Notes under the pieces: model-generated
What the model was told of the DNA's origin: nothing
What the model saw: only the letters and a program-made list of their open reading frames with translations
Database searches by the model: none
Assembly (NCBI GenBank): GCA_028686145.1
Contig: JAQUCQ010000077.1
Location: forward strand, 1 to 11,054
From: Desulfuromonadaceae bacterium
Lineage (GTDB): Bacteria; Desulfobacterota; Desulfuromonadia; Geobacterales; Pseudopelobacteraceae
Length of the DNA: 11,054 nt
Reading direction: 5' to 3'
In this document: one piece after another, positions 5,742-11,054 of the stretch
Numbering within the stretch: position 1 is the first letter of the stretch
Layout: every line of letters begins with the position of its first letter
Translations under genes and position numbers: made by a program

Positions 5742-6092
5742 TCAACAGTTTGCAATTACATTAATATCATACCCGTTATGACGGAAGGCATCTTTCAACG
5801 CCGCACGCTGTTCCTTAGTCATGCCATCCAGAGAGGCCATCAGTCGTTCCTTGACCTTGTTGGAGGAACAAATGCCATTTTTCAATTCTTTTTGCATTGC
5901 ATCGGGCAATTTCGAATCACTGGCTATCCTGTCCATATCACCCGAATCACAGAGCACCCGTTTCAACTCTGATCCATTACTGGTAACGTAAAAATGCTTG
6001 GCGTCTTTATACACGAGAAAGTTATTCGAGCTACAGCCTCCCATCAACAGTGCCACGACCGCGATGGCCACATACGTCAGTTTTCGTTGCAT
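5742..6092 (-). CDS. Small cysteine-containing lipoprotein, function unknown
   Basis: A 116-residue protein with a lipoprotein signal: MQRK, a hydrophobic core AIAVVALLM and lipobox MGGC (Cys20). The mature part has a short strand pair (FLVYKDAKHFYVTSNG, residues 25-40), an acidic stretch, and helices around residues 65-72 and 80-105. It carries three further cysteines at 48, 75 and the C-terminal residue 116. Three cysteines besides the lipidated one are suggestive in a periplasm-facing protein. The ATG is preceded by AAAGGACGG and starts 4 bp after the stop of the TlpA-type thioredoxin gene, so the two are translated from one message. A disulfide or metal relationship with that thioredoxin is plausible but only inferred from position. 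I do not recognise the family. Confidence 0.8.
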   Translation of the reverse strand: MQRKLTYVAIAVVALLMGGCSSNNFLVYKDAKHFYVTSNGSELKRVLCDSGDMDRIASDSKLPDAMQKELKNGICSSNKVKERLMASLDGMTKEQRAALKDAFRHNGYDINVIANC

Positions 6093-6096
6093 ACCG

Positions 6097-6606
6097 TTAC
6101 CGTCCTTTCAAATAGGATTGAAGTTTATTCTTCATCTGGGGACAAGTCCACTCGACTCCCCCAATAATCCGTTCTCGCACCACACCGTTACGATCAACAA
6201 TTATACTGATCGGTTGACCGAACAGCCCATAGGAGTCAAAGTAAACATCCTTATCGCTGTCCATCAGGTTGGTGTATTCGATCCCGAGTTTGGCCACCGT
6301 ATCCTGCACCGGTTTTACGGCAGGATCAAGGGCGATACCCAACACCACCAATCCCTGATCCTTAAATTCCCGTTGGAGATTGACAAGCGATGGGATTTCG
6401 GCAAGACAGGGACCACAGGTAGTTGACCAAAAATTCAGAATCACCACTTTGCCACGATAGTTCGCAAGACGGACCTTGTTGCCGTGCAGATCATTAAGAG
6501 TAAAGTCCGGGGCCGAGGTGTTAATTTTCACCGCAAAGGCCGGGATGACACCGGTTCCCATCAATAGGCACAGACAACAAAAAAGGATACCGCAGGCTCG
6601 ACGCAT
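6097..6606 (-). CDS. TlpA/ResA-type periplasmic thiol-disulfide oxidoreductase
   Basis: A 169-residue secreted thioredoxin-fold protein. The ATG at 6606 was chosen over an upstream TTG because GGAGGAG lies directly before it. A signal peptide covers about residues 1-25, with cleavage likely after AFA. The fold begins with SAPDFTLNDLHGNKVRLANY, typical of the AhpC-TSA/Redoxin-like TlpA group. The active site is FWSTTCGPC with Cys64 and Cys67, and the cis-Pro is Pro132 in GQPISIIVD. An extra Cys155 lies near the C terminus. Such proteins reduce disulfides outside the cytoplasmic membrane, commonly keeping apo-cytochrome CXXCH cysteines reduced for heme attachment, which would suit a cytochrome-rich cell. 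The specific partner is not shown; the adjacent cysteine-containing lipoprotein is a candidate. Confidence 0.92.
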   Translation of the reverse strand: MRRACGILFCCLCLLMGTGVIPAFAVKINTSAPDFTLNDLHGNKVRLANYRGKVVILNFWSTTCGPCLAEIPSLVNLQREFKDQGLVVLGIALDPAVKPVQDTVAKLGIEYTNLMDSDKDVYFDSYGLFGQPISIIVDRNGVVRERIIGGVEWTCPQMKNKLQSYLKGR

Positions 6607-6637
6607 AGCTCCTCCATGGTTGAACAATAGTTGACCA

Positions 6638-6687
6638 ATAATATCATTAATTAATCAATTAATGACACAATAAATTATTTAATTATA
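6638..6687 (-). promoter_or_regulatory. AT-rich promoter region of tlpA-like gene with ATTAATT/AATTAAT dyad
   Basis: The 140 bp between the thioredoxin and PilZ genes is very AT-rich. On the minus strand there are two -10-like boxes, TATAAT (6687-6682) and TATTAT (6643-6638), neither with a good -35. Between them ATTAATT (6646-6652) and AATTAAT (6657-6663) form a 7-bp dyad with a 4-bp spacer, placed like an operator. A short GGATG/CATCC hairpin near 6724-6737, after the PilZ stop, has no U tract. Confidence 0.3.
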
Positions 6688-6747
6688 ATACACTGAGAAA
6701 AGTGACTTTTTTACTACGAGGTGGGATGAACACATCCTCAGCGGTGG

Positions 6748-7086
6748 TTAATACGTCGTATCCATTATTTTGCTCAGTTTGCTCTGGTCATTCGGATCCA
6801 AAACATAAAAACCCAATAACATGCTACCGCTCGAGCCATTCATCAAATATATGCATCGACCAATAACTTGTAGTTGAGTAGCTGTAAAGATAATCTTAAC
6901 ACTTTCATCCTTTTGCGGAATAGATAAAAACACACTCGAAGAAGGAATGGAAACCCGAAGACCATGAGAACTGATGTCCAAAATACCGGCCTCGATTTCA
7001 TACTTGTCCGGGAAAATGAGCTTGACCCTGGTTACGTCTTCCGGCAAAAGATCTGCATCATATCGTTTGAATACTCGTCTTTCCAC
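6748..7086 (-). CDS. PilZ-domain protein (c-di-GMP effector)
   Basis: A 112-residue single-domain protein. The start is GTG at 7086, supported by a perfect AGGAGG six bases upstream; an upstream in-frame TTG is less likely. The N terminus reads ERRVFKRYDAD, giving the PilZ RxxxR motif (Arg4, Arg8), and LDISSHG (Asp37-Gly42) gives the D/NxSxxG motif. These two motifs form the c-di-GMP binding site in PilZ domains. The remainder (VKIIFTATQLQVIGRCIYL and LLGFYVLDP) matches the later beta-barrel strands. There is no attached output domain, so it probably acts by binding a partner protein. No partner gene is adjacent. It appears to be transcribed alone from a promoter near 7148-7176. Confidence 0.88.
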   Translation of the reverse strand: MERRVFKRYDADLLPEDVTRVKLIFPDKYEIEAGILDISSHGLRVSIPSSSVFLSIPQKDESVKIIFTATQLQVIGRCIYLMNGSSGSMLLGFYVLDPNDQSKLSKIMDTTY

Positions 7087-7147
7087 GTAGACCCTCCTCG
7101 AATTAGTACTCCATGAGCACAAAAACTTTTCTGGTGCATATTGGGCT

Positions 7148-7200
7148 ACAGTAGCTCAAGCATCTCTCATTGACAATTTTTTCTTTTCACAACGACTAAT
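7148..7200. promoter_or_regulatory. Possible divergent promoters sharing a -35 region
   Basis: On the minus strand, TTGTCA (7176-7171), a 17-bp spacer and TACTGT (7153-7148) fit a promoter for the PilZ gene. The same bases read on the plus strand give TTGACA (7170-7175), with GACTAAT at 7194-7200 as a poor -10. The plus-strand promoter would leave a leader of about 350 nt before the PII-like gene. Confidence 0.35.
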
Positions 7201-7290
7201 TTTTTCATCCCGGCTACAGATGATTTTTGAAATTAATTCCACTTACTTCAGTCAGATCTGTGACAGATTCTCGATTTTTCTCTTTTCAAA

Positions 7291-7440
7291 GGCAGCCCTC
7301 CGCTGGGGGGGGACACTATTCACCAATTTGCAACTCTGCAGGAGGAGCGGCGTTGTGACTACTTCCCGCGCAGACCTTGGCGACCTGCACACGTTTGCGG
7401 CACGCTCCCCCGCCCCGGCAAAGCACACCCACGCTAATAC
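7291..7440. other. GC-rich, possibly structured intergenic block
   Basis: Within the otherwise AT-leaning gap between PilZ and the PII-like gene, about 150 bp is clearly GC-rich and contains a run of eight G's (7305-7312). TGCAGG (7337-7342) pairs with CCTGCA (7384-7389), enclosing a GCGG/CCGC pair, so a nested RNA or DNA fold is possible on either strand. No reading frame in it looks like a protein with a ribosome binding site. It could be a leader RNA, an intergenic repeat or a remnant. I do not recognise it. Confidence 0.35.
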
Positions 7441-7554
7441 CCTGGAATCATTACCAAACAAATATACGCCAATTTGGCATACACCGTGTAAAAGGAACCT
7501 CGTGATGTCTCATAATTATTGTGCAGGAGATAATTCTGCATGCGGAGGTGTGCC

Positions 7555-7857
7555 ATGAAACAGATAGAAGCCATCATAAATCGACTCAAGCTGGAAGAAG
7601 TGCGGAGCGCTCTCGATGAAATCGGTTTCGAAGATTTCATGGAAAGCGACGTCATTTCCCACAGCCATCAGAAAGGGCGGGTAATGATCTTTCGCGGCGC
7701 CAGGTTCGTGGCAAATCTCGTTGAGAAGGTGAAACTTGAGATCGTTGCGGCGGACGATTCGACGGTGAAAATCGTTGAGGCAATCGGTTCCATTGCCAGG
7801 ACAGAGCGAAAAGAAGATTGCCGAATCGCCATACGTCCTTATCTGGAAGCAATCTAA
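7555..7857 (+). CDS. Divergent PII-like (GlnB-family) protein
   Basis: A 100-residue protein aligning without gaps to the GlnB/GlnK family. MKQIEAIINRLKLEEVRSAL is the first strand and helix, HQKG (Gln39, Lys40, Gly41) is kept at the T-loop base, FRGARF replaces YRGAEY, VKLEIVAADD is the next strand, and VEAIGSIARTE follows. The start at 7555 is set by GGAGGTG. Key differences from E. coli GlnB are Phe instead of the uridylylated Tyr51, Glu84/Glu87/Cys89/Arg90 instead of the GxxGxGK B-loop, and an end at residue 100, so the phosphate-contacting Arg101/Arg103 are missing. It therefore probably does not act as a canonical ATP/2-oxoglutarate sensor controlled by GlnD. No amtB or glnA is beside it. 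It converges on the rodZ-like gene, with 22 bp between their stops. Confidence 0.85.
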   Translation: MKQIEAIINRLKLEEVRSALDEIGFEDFMESDVISHSHQKGRVMIFRGARFVANLVEKVKLEIVAADDSTVKIVEAIGSIARTERKEDCRIAIRPYLEAI

Positions 7858-7879
7858 GTGGGTTGATGACAATAAAAAC

Positions 7880-8758
7880 CTAAGGTGTCAGCCCTTGATT
7901 GTTGTTGTTAGGATTCTGCCGTGGCAGGCGAAGATGCACGACCTGCCCCTTCCGACCTAAACTCCCCAATGGCGTGCCATTAAAGGTGATGTTGACCCCG
8001 GCGGCATTCCCCACATCGACGAGAAAAAACTCCCGTGCTTTGCGGCTCAATTTACCCCCCGCCTTCAAGATAATCTGGTAGGGATGATTGCGATCTTCGG
8101 TGATTTTCAGCCAAGTATCTTCCGTCGCCTCTATAAGGAGATTAAGGTCGGTATTACTCGGGGGCTGCGCTGTCTCTTCATGGACGGCCATTGCTGGCGA
8201 CGGTGCCGAGGGGACATCAGGTACAGCCTCCGGAGGTTGTGCTTTCACGGCGACTGGCTTAGGAACAACTTCCTTTACCTCTGCACCGGTCATGTTGTGC
8301 TGAATGGCCCCCAGGGGGTTATTGTCATGAAAAAAGGCATACATGGTAAAGGCGATGGCAATAATTGCCACAACAGGGATGGCGTACAAGAAATACCGCT
8401 TAAAAGGTTTGTGATCAAAAGTAATCTGCGTTTTAACGACCGGGACTTCTTCCGGCACGTCCCGTGTTTCGTCCACATAGCGTTGATAATGGGCGAGGAT
8501 GTTCTGCGCATCAATACCAATAGTTTTTGCATAGATCTCAATGAATTTTTTTGTATAAACGGGTGCCGGTAGGAGGTGAAACTCACCGCTCTCAATAGCT
8601 TCCAAATTGGTGAAACTGATCTTCGTCATGTGGGAGATGTCCTTGAGTGTCAACTCACGGATTTCTCTGATGGCTTTCAGATCAGGTAACTTCTCCAGAG
8701 GGGCAGGCTTCAGCTTTTCTTCGGTAACCGGCGGTTTTATTTTTTCACTCATTTTCAT
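7880..8758 (-). CDS. rodZ: RodZ-type protein: cytoplasmic HTH, one membrane helix, DUF4115
   Basis: About 292 residues with the RodZ architecture. After a Lys/Pro-rich start of some 25 residues comes an Xre-like HTH_25 domain: LKAIREIRELTLKDISHMTK, then LEAIESGEFHLLPAPVYTKK and YAKTIGID. One membrane helix follows at about residues 123-143 (FLYAIPVVAIIAIAFTMYAF), then a Pro/Ala-rich periplasmic linker (165-203), then a DUF4115 beta domain (205-278) with WLKITEDR and a FNGTPLGSLGRKGQ segment. RodZ links MreB to the elongation machinery and affects rod shape. In other delta-proteobacteria such proteins may have other roles. The start is uncertain: ATG at 8758 or 8752, neither with a clear ribosome binding site. 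The tail is Asn-rich. It is probably monocistronic, with its own promoter region at 8786-8825. Confidence 0.88.
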   Translation of the reverse strand: MKMSEKIKPPVTEEKLKPAPLEKLPDLKAIREIRELTLKDISHMTKISFTNLEAIESGEFHLLPAPVYTKKFIEIYAKTIGIDAQNILAHYQRYVDETRDVPEEVPVVKTQITFDHKPFKRYFLYAIPVVAIIAIAFTMYAFFHDNNPLGAIQHNMTGAEVKEVVPKPVAVKAQPPEAVPDVPSAPSPAMAVHEETAQPPSNTDLNLLIEATEDTWLKITEDRNHPYQIILKAGGKLSRKAREFFLVDVGNAAGVNITFNGTPLGSLGRKGQVVHLRLPRQNPNNNNQGLTP

Positions 8759-8785
8759 AAGGACCAAAATTCGTTTGATGATAGC

Positions 8786-8825
8786 TGTTTAGTACTATTT
8801 GTACAGGTAAGCAACCACAAAACCA
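8786..8825 (-). promoter_or_regulatory. rodZ: Overlapping sigma-54-like and sigma-70-like promoter for rodZ
   Basis: On the minus strand TGG (8825-8823) and TTGCT (8814-8810) place GG and GC exactly 10 bp apart, as sigma-54 needs, though the rest of the -24 box is poor. The same TTGCTT (8814-8809), followed 17 bp later by TAAACA (8791-8786), could be a sigma-70 promoter. The two readings give starts near 8799 or 8779. I cannot choose between them. Confidence 0.3.
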
Positions 8826-8910
8826 TTCTCATGTCTACAAATAATTCCGTGAGAGGCAAAATCCGTTAAGAGGACCGGGCTCCCAAAGAGCTGTCAATTC
8901 AACATGTTAA

Positions 8911-8940
8911 TATTACGAGTACTGACGTGGTCACGTAATA
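8911..8940. repeat. Nested inverted repeat upstream of rodZ / downstream of EFR1 gene
   Basis: TATTACG (8911-8917) and CGTAATA (8934-8940) form a 7-bp dyad. Inside it, ACGTG (8925-8929) and CACGT (8932-8936) form a second dyad using part of the same arm. No U tract follows on the minus strand. It could be an operator or an mRNA 3'-end hairpin for the gene ending at 8983. The rest of 8768-8982 shows nothing else of note. Confidence 0.45.
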
Positions 8941-8982
8941 ATAGACATTTTGCTAAGCTAAGCCACTATTCAAAACCGCCGT

Positions 8983-9765
8983 TCATAAAAACCAGTTCGG
9001 TTCTTTACGAATGCTGCAGTTTTTGACCAGCATCTCGCGTCTGGCTTCAAGCATCGGATGTTTCAGTGCCCTTGCTTTCTCAGGGCAGTATTTGACACAG
9101 GCGCAACACATGATGCAGTTATCCGCATTAGTTATGACCTCACTATCCACGCTGATAACAAAGGTTGGGCACACGTTCGCGCAGGTGCCGCAAAGAGTAC
9201 ATAGCTCACTGCTGGTCTCGGGAGCGATGCCTCCCAGCGGTGCCCTTTGCTTGTAAGGAACGTCGCCGGGAATTTCCGCAGTTGCCTTGCCACTATTTTC
9301 CTGCAGTTTTTTAGCGATGTCCCTTCCAAACTCTTTCGCCTTTTGCACATCGGTCGCATCGGGACGGTTGGCGGCAATTGGCTGTTGGCTTGTCGAGTAA
9401 GAATGTTCCCCAATAAAGGCGCCGGCAGCGATCACCGCAAACCCCTTGGAGACAGCAACATCACGTAGCTCAACAAGCGCATCCTCAAATGCGCGGTTGC
9501 CATAGAGGGCCACCAGCACCGCTGGAATACCGATTGCTGAAATATTTTGTATCCGTTCCAGGAAAACTTCCGGCACCCGCCCCGCGTAGACCGGTATACC
9601 GATAATGGCAAGGCCATCGACAAATTGCTTGCCAAGACCTGTCTCCATAAGTGTCAGGTCGTAATGTTCAATATCCCCGGAATTAAGCCCTGCGGCAATC
9701 TGTTCAACAATTTTCTTCGTTGTTTTAGTTGGTGAAAAATAGATCAGGTGGGTTCTGGAGATCAT
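8983..9765 (-). CDS. EFR1-type flavodoxin plus two-[4Fe-4S] ferredoxin protein
   Basis: A 260-residue redox protein with two parts. The N-terminal flavodoxin-like domain opens with HLIYFSPTKTTKKIVEQIA, where SPTKTT (11-16) is the FMN phosphate loop, followed by IIGIPVYAGRVP (54-65) and VLVALYGNRAFEDAL (84-98). The C-terminal ferredoxin part holds two complete clusters: C189-x2-C192-x2-C195-x3-C199-P and C217-x2-C220-x2-C223-x3-C227-P, with an extra Cys221. This is the EFR1 ferrodoxin family, thought to move electrons between a flavin and iron-sulfur clusters in anaerobes. AGAGGA precedes the ATG. The nitroreductase gene lies 165 bp upstream on the same strand and is a natural partner as electron acceptor, though this is inferred from position. 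Confidence 0.92.
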   Translation of the reverse strand: MISRTHLIYFSPTKTTKKIVEQIAAGLNSGDIEHYDLTLMETGLGKQFVDGLAIIGIPVYAGRVPEVFLERIQNISAIGIPAVLVALYGNRAFEDALVELRDVAVSKGFAVIAAGAFIGEHSYSTSQQPIAANRPDATDVQKAKEFGRDIAKKLQENSGKATAEIPGDVPYKQRAPLGGIAPETSSELCTLCGTCANVCPTFVISVDSEVITNADNCIMCCACVKYCPEKARALKHPMLEARREMLVKNCSIRKEPNWFL

Positions 9766-9930
9766 GGTTCCTCTCTATTCTCATGCTCATTCTTGCCATG
9801 GGCACGTTCGCAAGTTTTATATTCTGGGCTCTTTCCCGATGAAAAATATATTATTCAGACATGGCCAGCATTCATCAGAGTAAGATCGTTGCTCCAACAG
9901 TTCTCTTATGCCATCACATTCTGGCAGACA
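9766..9930 (-). other. Gap between nitroreductase and EFR1 gene; weak internal promoter
   Basis: No gene or terminator is seen. On the minus strand TATAAA (9821-9816) lies 17 bp from TTTCAT (9844-9839), a poor -35, so a weak internal promoter for the EFR1 gene is possible. Confidence 0.25.
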
Positions 9931-10452
9931 TCAAATCCACTGATTGTTTTTTATTTTGTCAAGTTGGAGTTTGTCCGCTGGTACCGGTTGTTTTTCCTCG
10001 GCAGGATAACCTACGCCCAATAGGCACTCAACCTTAAGTTGTTCTGGCAGCCCAAGCAGTTTTTGGAGATAGGTTTCTGCAGTCATTTCATAACCATGCT
10101 GTCGATCGCGAATTTGTGCCCAGCAACTGCCAAGCCCTTGAGATACTGCTGTCAGTTGAATAATAATCGCTGCGATTGAGCAGTCTTCAATCCAGACGTC
10201 TGATTTGGTTCTATCGGCACAGACGACAATGGCAAGAGGGGCGTTTTTTATAAATTCAGAGCCATGCTCCTTCGAGGTGGAAAGTTTGGCGAGAAGTTCA
10301 GGATTATCTACCAGAATGAATTCCCAAGGATTTATTCCCCGCGATGATGGTGCCCTGAGCGCCGCCTCAATAAGCGTATCAATGGTTTCAGGGGCTATTT
10401 TTTCAGTAGTAAATTTCCGTATACTGCGGCGTTTCCGTAATAGATCAATCAT
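9931..10452 (-). CDS. Nitroreductase-family FMN flavoprotein
   Basis: A 173-residue nitroreductase-fold protein, at the short end of the family. FMN-binding features include RKRRSIRKF (residues 6-14), the APSSRGINPWEFILVD block (34-49), the GLGSCWAQIR stretch (106-115) and the C-terminal GVGYPAEEKQP. It would bind FMN as a dimer and reduce a nitro, quinone or flavin substrate with NAD(P)H or, given its neighbour, perhaps a ferredoxin-type donor. The true substrate cannot be read from sequence. TAGGAG lies six bases before the ATG. The EFR1-type iron-sulfur flavoprotein gene follows 165 bp downstream without a terminator, so co-transcription is possible. In other anaerobes the two domains occur fused or adjacent. 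Confidence 0.9.
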   Translation of the reverse strand: MIDLLRKRRSIRKFTTEKIAPETIDTLIEAALRAPSSRGINPWEFILVDNPELLAKLSTSKEHGSEFIKNAPLAIVVCADRTKSDVWIEDCSIAAIIIQLTAVSQGLGSCWAQIRDRQHGYEMTAETYLQKLLGLPEQLKVECLLGVGYPAEEKQPVPADKLQLDKIKNNQWI

Positions 10453-10740
10453 GTAATCTCCTAAAGGTATTATTCATAGAATGCTTGGTTAGTTTCCCAA
10501 CCATCTTCGCAGTCGCTTAATCCAGTGTACTCGCACGCCACTTGGGACAGTGGAGAACAGGCTCTAAACTTCAGATGAATCCTTTGATATGAATTATAAA
10601 TGCAGCCTGTAACGGTACTTATCTCATACTAAAATACCAATGGGTATGCTGTCCACATTTTCAAACCTACCTCACTTGGTGATGTTTGCGAGAATGACAC
10701 CGTATGAATAACCTGCTTCCCGTCATGGCCCCCTCATGGG
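10453..10740. other. Divergent intergenic region, nitroreductase side
   Basis: No gene is supported. On the minus strand TATAAT (10598-10593) is a perfect -10 box but lacks a recognisable -35 at 17 bp; it could drive the nitroreductase with a leader of about 130 nt. Near the gene, TGGTT/AACCA (10485-10489 and 10498-10502) is a short dyad that may bind a regulator. Confidence 0.3.
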
Positions 10741-10752
10741 TAGCAGACAGTT

Positions 10753-10790
10753 TTTGCACATTTGCAAAGACAAATTTGCATTTTTGCAAA
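10753..10790. promoter_or_regulatory. Two TTTGCA-N4-TGCAAA dyads, likely activator binding sites
   Basis: Two perfect 16-bp dyads of the form TTTGCA-N4-TGCAAA lie at 10753-10768 and 10775-10790. Their centres are 22 bp apart, two helical turns, so two protein dimers would sit on one DNA face. They are about 190-230 bp upstream of the sigma-54-like promoter at 10981, the usual distance for enhancer sites of sigma-54 activators. The motif resembles the NtrC-type TGCAC-N-GTGCA layout but is not identical. Confidence 0.65.
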
Positions 10791-10877
10791 CATCTGCCAT
10801 GTCGCACCGTACAGCCTGTACTGGCAGGATTATCGTTCCTTTCGTCTTCCCATTTGGGCAAATCGTCAAAGGTTGTT

Positions 10878-10893
10878 TTTGCAATGCTGCGAA
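10878..10893. promoter_or_regulatory. Third, degenerate copy of the dyad
   Basis: TTTGCA-ATGC-TGCGAA matches the TTTGCA-N4-TGCAAA dyad with one mismatch in the right arm. It lies about 100 bp nearer to the sigma-54-like promoter than the perfect pair. Confidence 0.45.
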
Positions 10894-10898
10894 ACTGG

Positions 10899-10916
10899 CA
10901 AAAGTGTGAGCTTTTG
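10899..10916. repeat. CAAAAG-N6-CTTTTG inverted repeat
   Basis: Perfect 6-bp arms (10899-10904 and 10911-10916) around TGTGAG, between the degenerate dyad and the sigma-54-like promoter. It could be a regulator site such as one for IHF or a repressor, or chance. Confidence 0.35.
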
Positions 10917-10980
10917 TCCATCCAGAGATAACTCGCCGATTAAATTACATTATTTCTGCGAATACAAAATTTTATAACAT

Positions 10981-10997
10981 TGGTATGCAAGTTGCTT
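10981..10997 (+). promoter_or_regulatory. Sigma-54 promoter of the gene beyond the right edge
   Basis: TGGTATGCAAGTTGCTT has GG (10982-10983) and GC (10994-10995) exactly 10 bp apart. It matches TGGCACG-N4-TTGCW at 10 of 12 positions, including the whole -12 element. The start would fall near 11007, giving a leader of about 45 nt before the expected start codon. The perfect dyads upstream strengthen the call. Confidence 0.75.
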
Positions 10998-11041
10998 TAG
11001 ATAGCCAAGAATCAATAATTAAAAATATAACAACGCGAAAT

Positions 11042-11054
11042 AGGAGGAAGAAAT
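11042..11054 (+). promoter_or_regulatory. Ribosome binding site of a gene starting just outside the window
   Basis: AGGAGG at 11042-11047 is a perfect Shine-Dalgarno sequence, and the window ends seven bases later. A start codon is expected immediately after base 11054 on the plus strand. The encoded protein is not visible. Confidence 0.75.

Noticed and set aside
7252..7461. Open frame on the minus strand across the GC-rich block (69 codons)
   Set aside because: No ribosome binding site and composition that follows the GC-rich DNA. Fragments like it may be annotated as hypothetical proteins, but I cannot support a real gene.
7528..7541. GG-N10-GC just before the PII-like gene
   Set aside because: A start about 12 bp downstream would fall between the ribosome binding site and the ATG, leaving no leader.

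Overview
The window looks like chromosomal DNA of a Geobacter-type deltaproteobacterium (Desulfuromonadales/Geobacterales). The main reasons are a large lipid-anchored multiheme c-type cytochrome preceded by two GEMM-I riboswitch aptamers of the subtype known from Geobacter to bind cyclic AMP-GMP, a PilZ protein, sigma-54-type promoter sequences, and a two-cluster ferredoxin-flavodoxin protein beside a nitroreductase. No tRNA, rRNA, CRISPR array, transposase or prophage gene was seen. Taxonomy is inferred from gene content only.

Left part (1-1660, plus strand): the 3' part of a bacterial PH-domain gene that carries an in-frame TGA, a secreted lipoprotein of beta-sandwich appearance (585-1220), and a 60-residue MerR/excisionase-like DNA-binding protein (1396-1578) with a sigma-54-like promoter. 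A strong 15-bp hairpin (1615-1656) separates these from the convergent cytochrome gene.

Centre (1701-4376, minus strand): a 736-residue lipoprotein cytochrome with 11 CXXCH motifs and one CX3CH motif. Its leader holds a sigma-70-like promoter, a distal cGAMP-type aptamer overlapped by an intrinsic terminator (predicting an ON switch), and a second, 92% identical proximal aptamer with non-compensatory changes and no visible terminator. This is the most interesting regulatory unit in the window.

Middle (4414-7086, minus strand): a hemolysin III/TrhA-type membrane protein with an upstream tautomerase-like small protein; a TlpA/ResA-type thioredoxin followed 4 bp later by a small cysteine-containing lipoprotein and a good terminator; and a PilZ-domain protein with a GTG start.

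Right part (7087-11054): a GC-rich, possibly structured intergenic block; a divergent PII-like protein lacking the uridylylation tyrosine and several nucleotide-binding residues; a RodZ-type HTH-membrane-DUF4115 protein; an EFR1-type flavodoxin/2[4Fe-4S] protein with an upstream nitroreductase; and a 600-bp intergenic region. That region ends in two identical-class 16-bp dyads 22 bp apart, a good sigma-54 promoter and a ribosome binding site for a gene that starts just beyond the window.

As a whole, the genes concern the cell envelope, extracellular electron transfer, cyclic-dinucleotide signalling and redox enzymes. Nothing shows that they form a single pathway.
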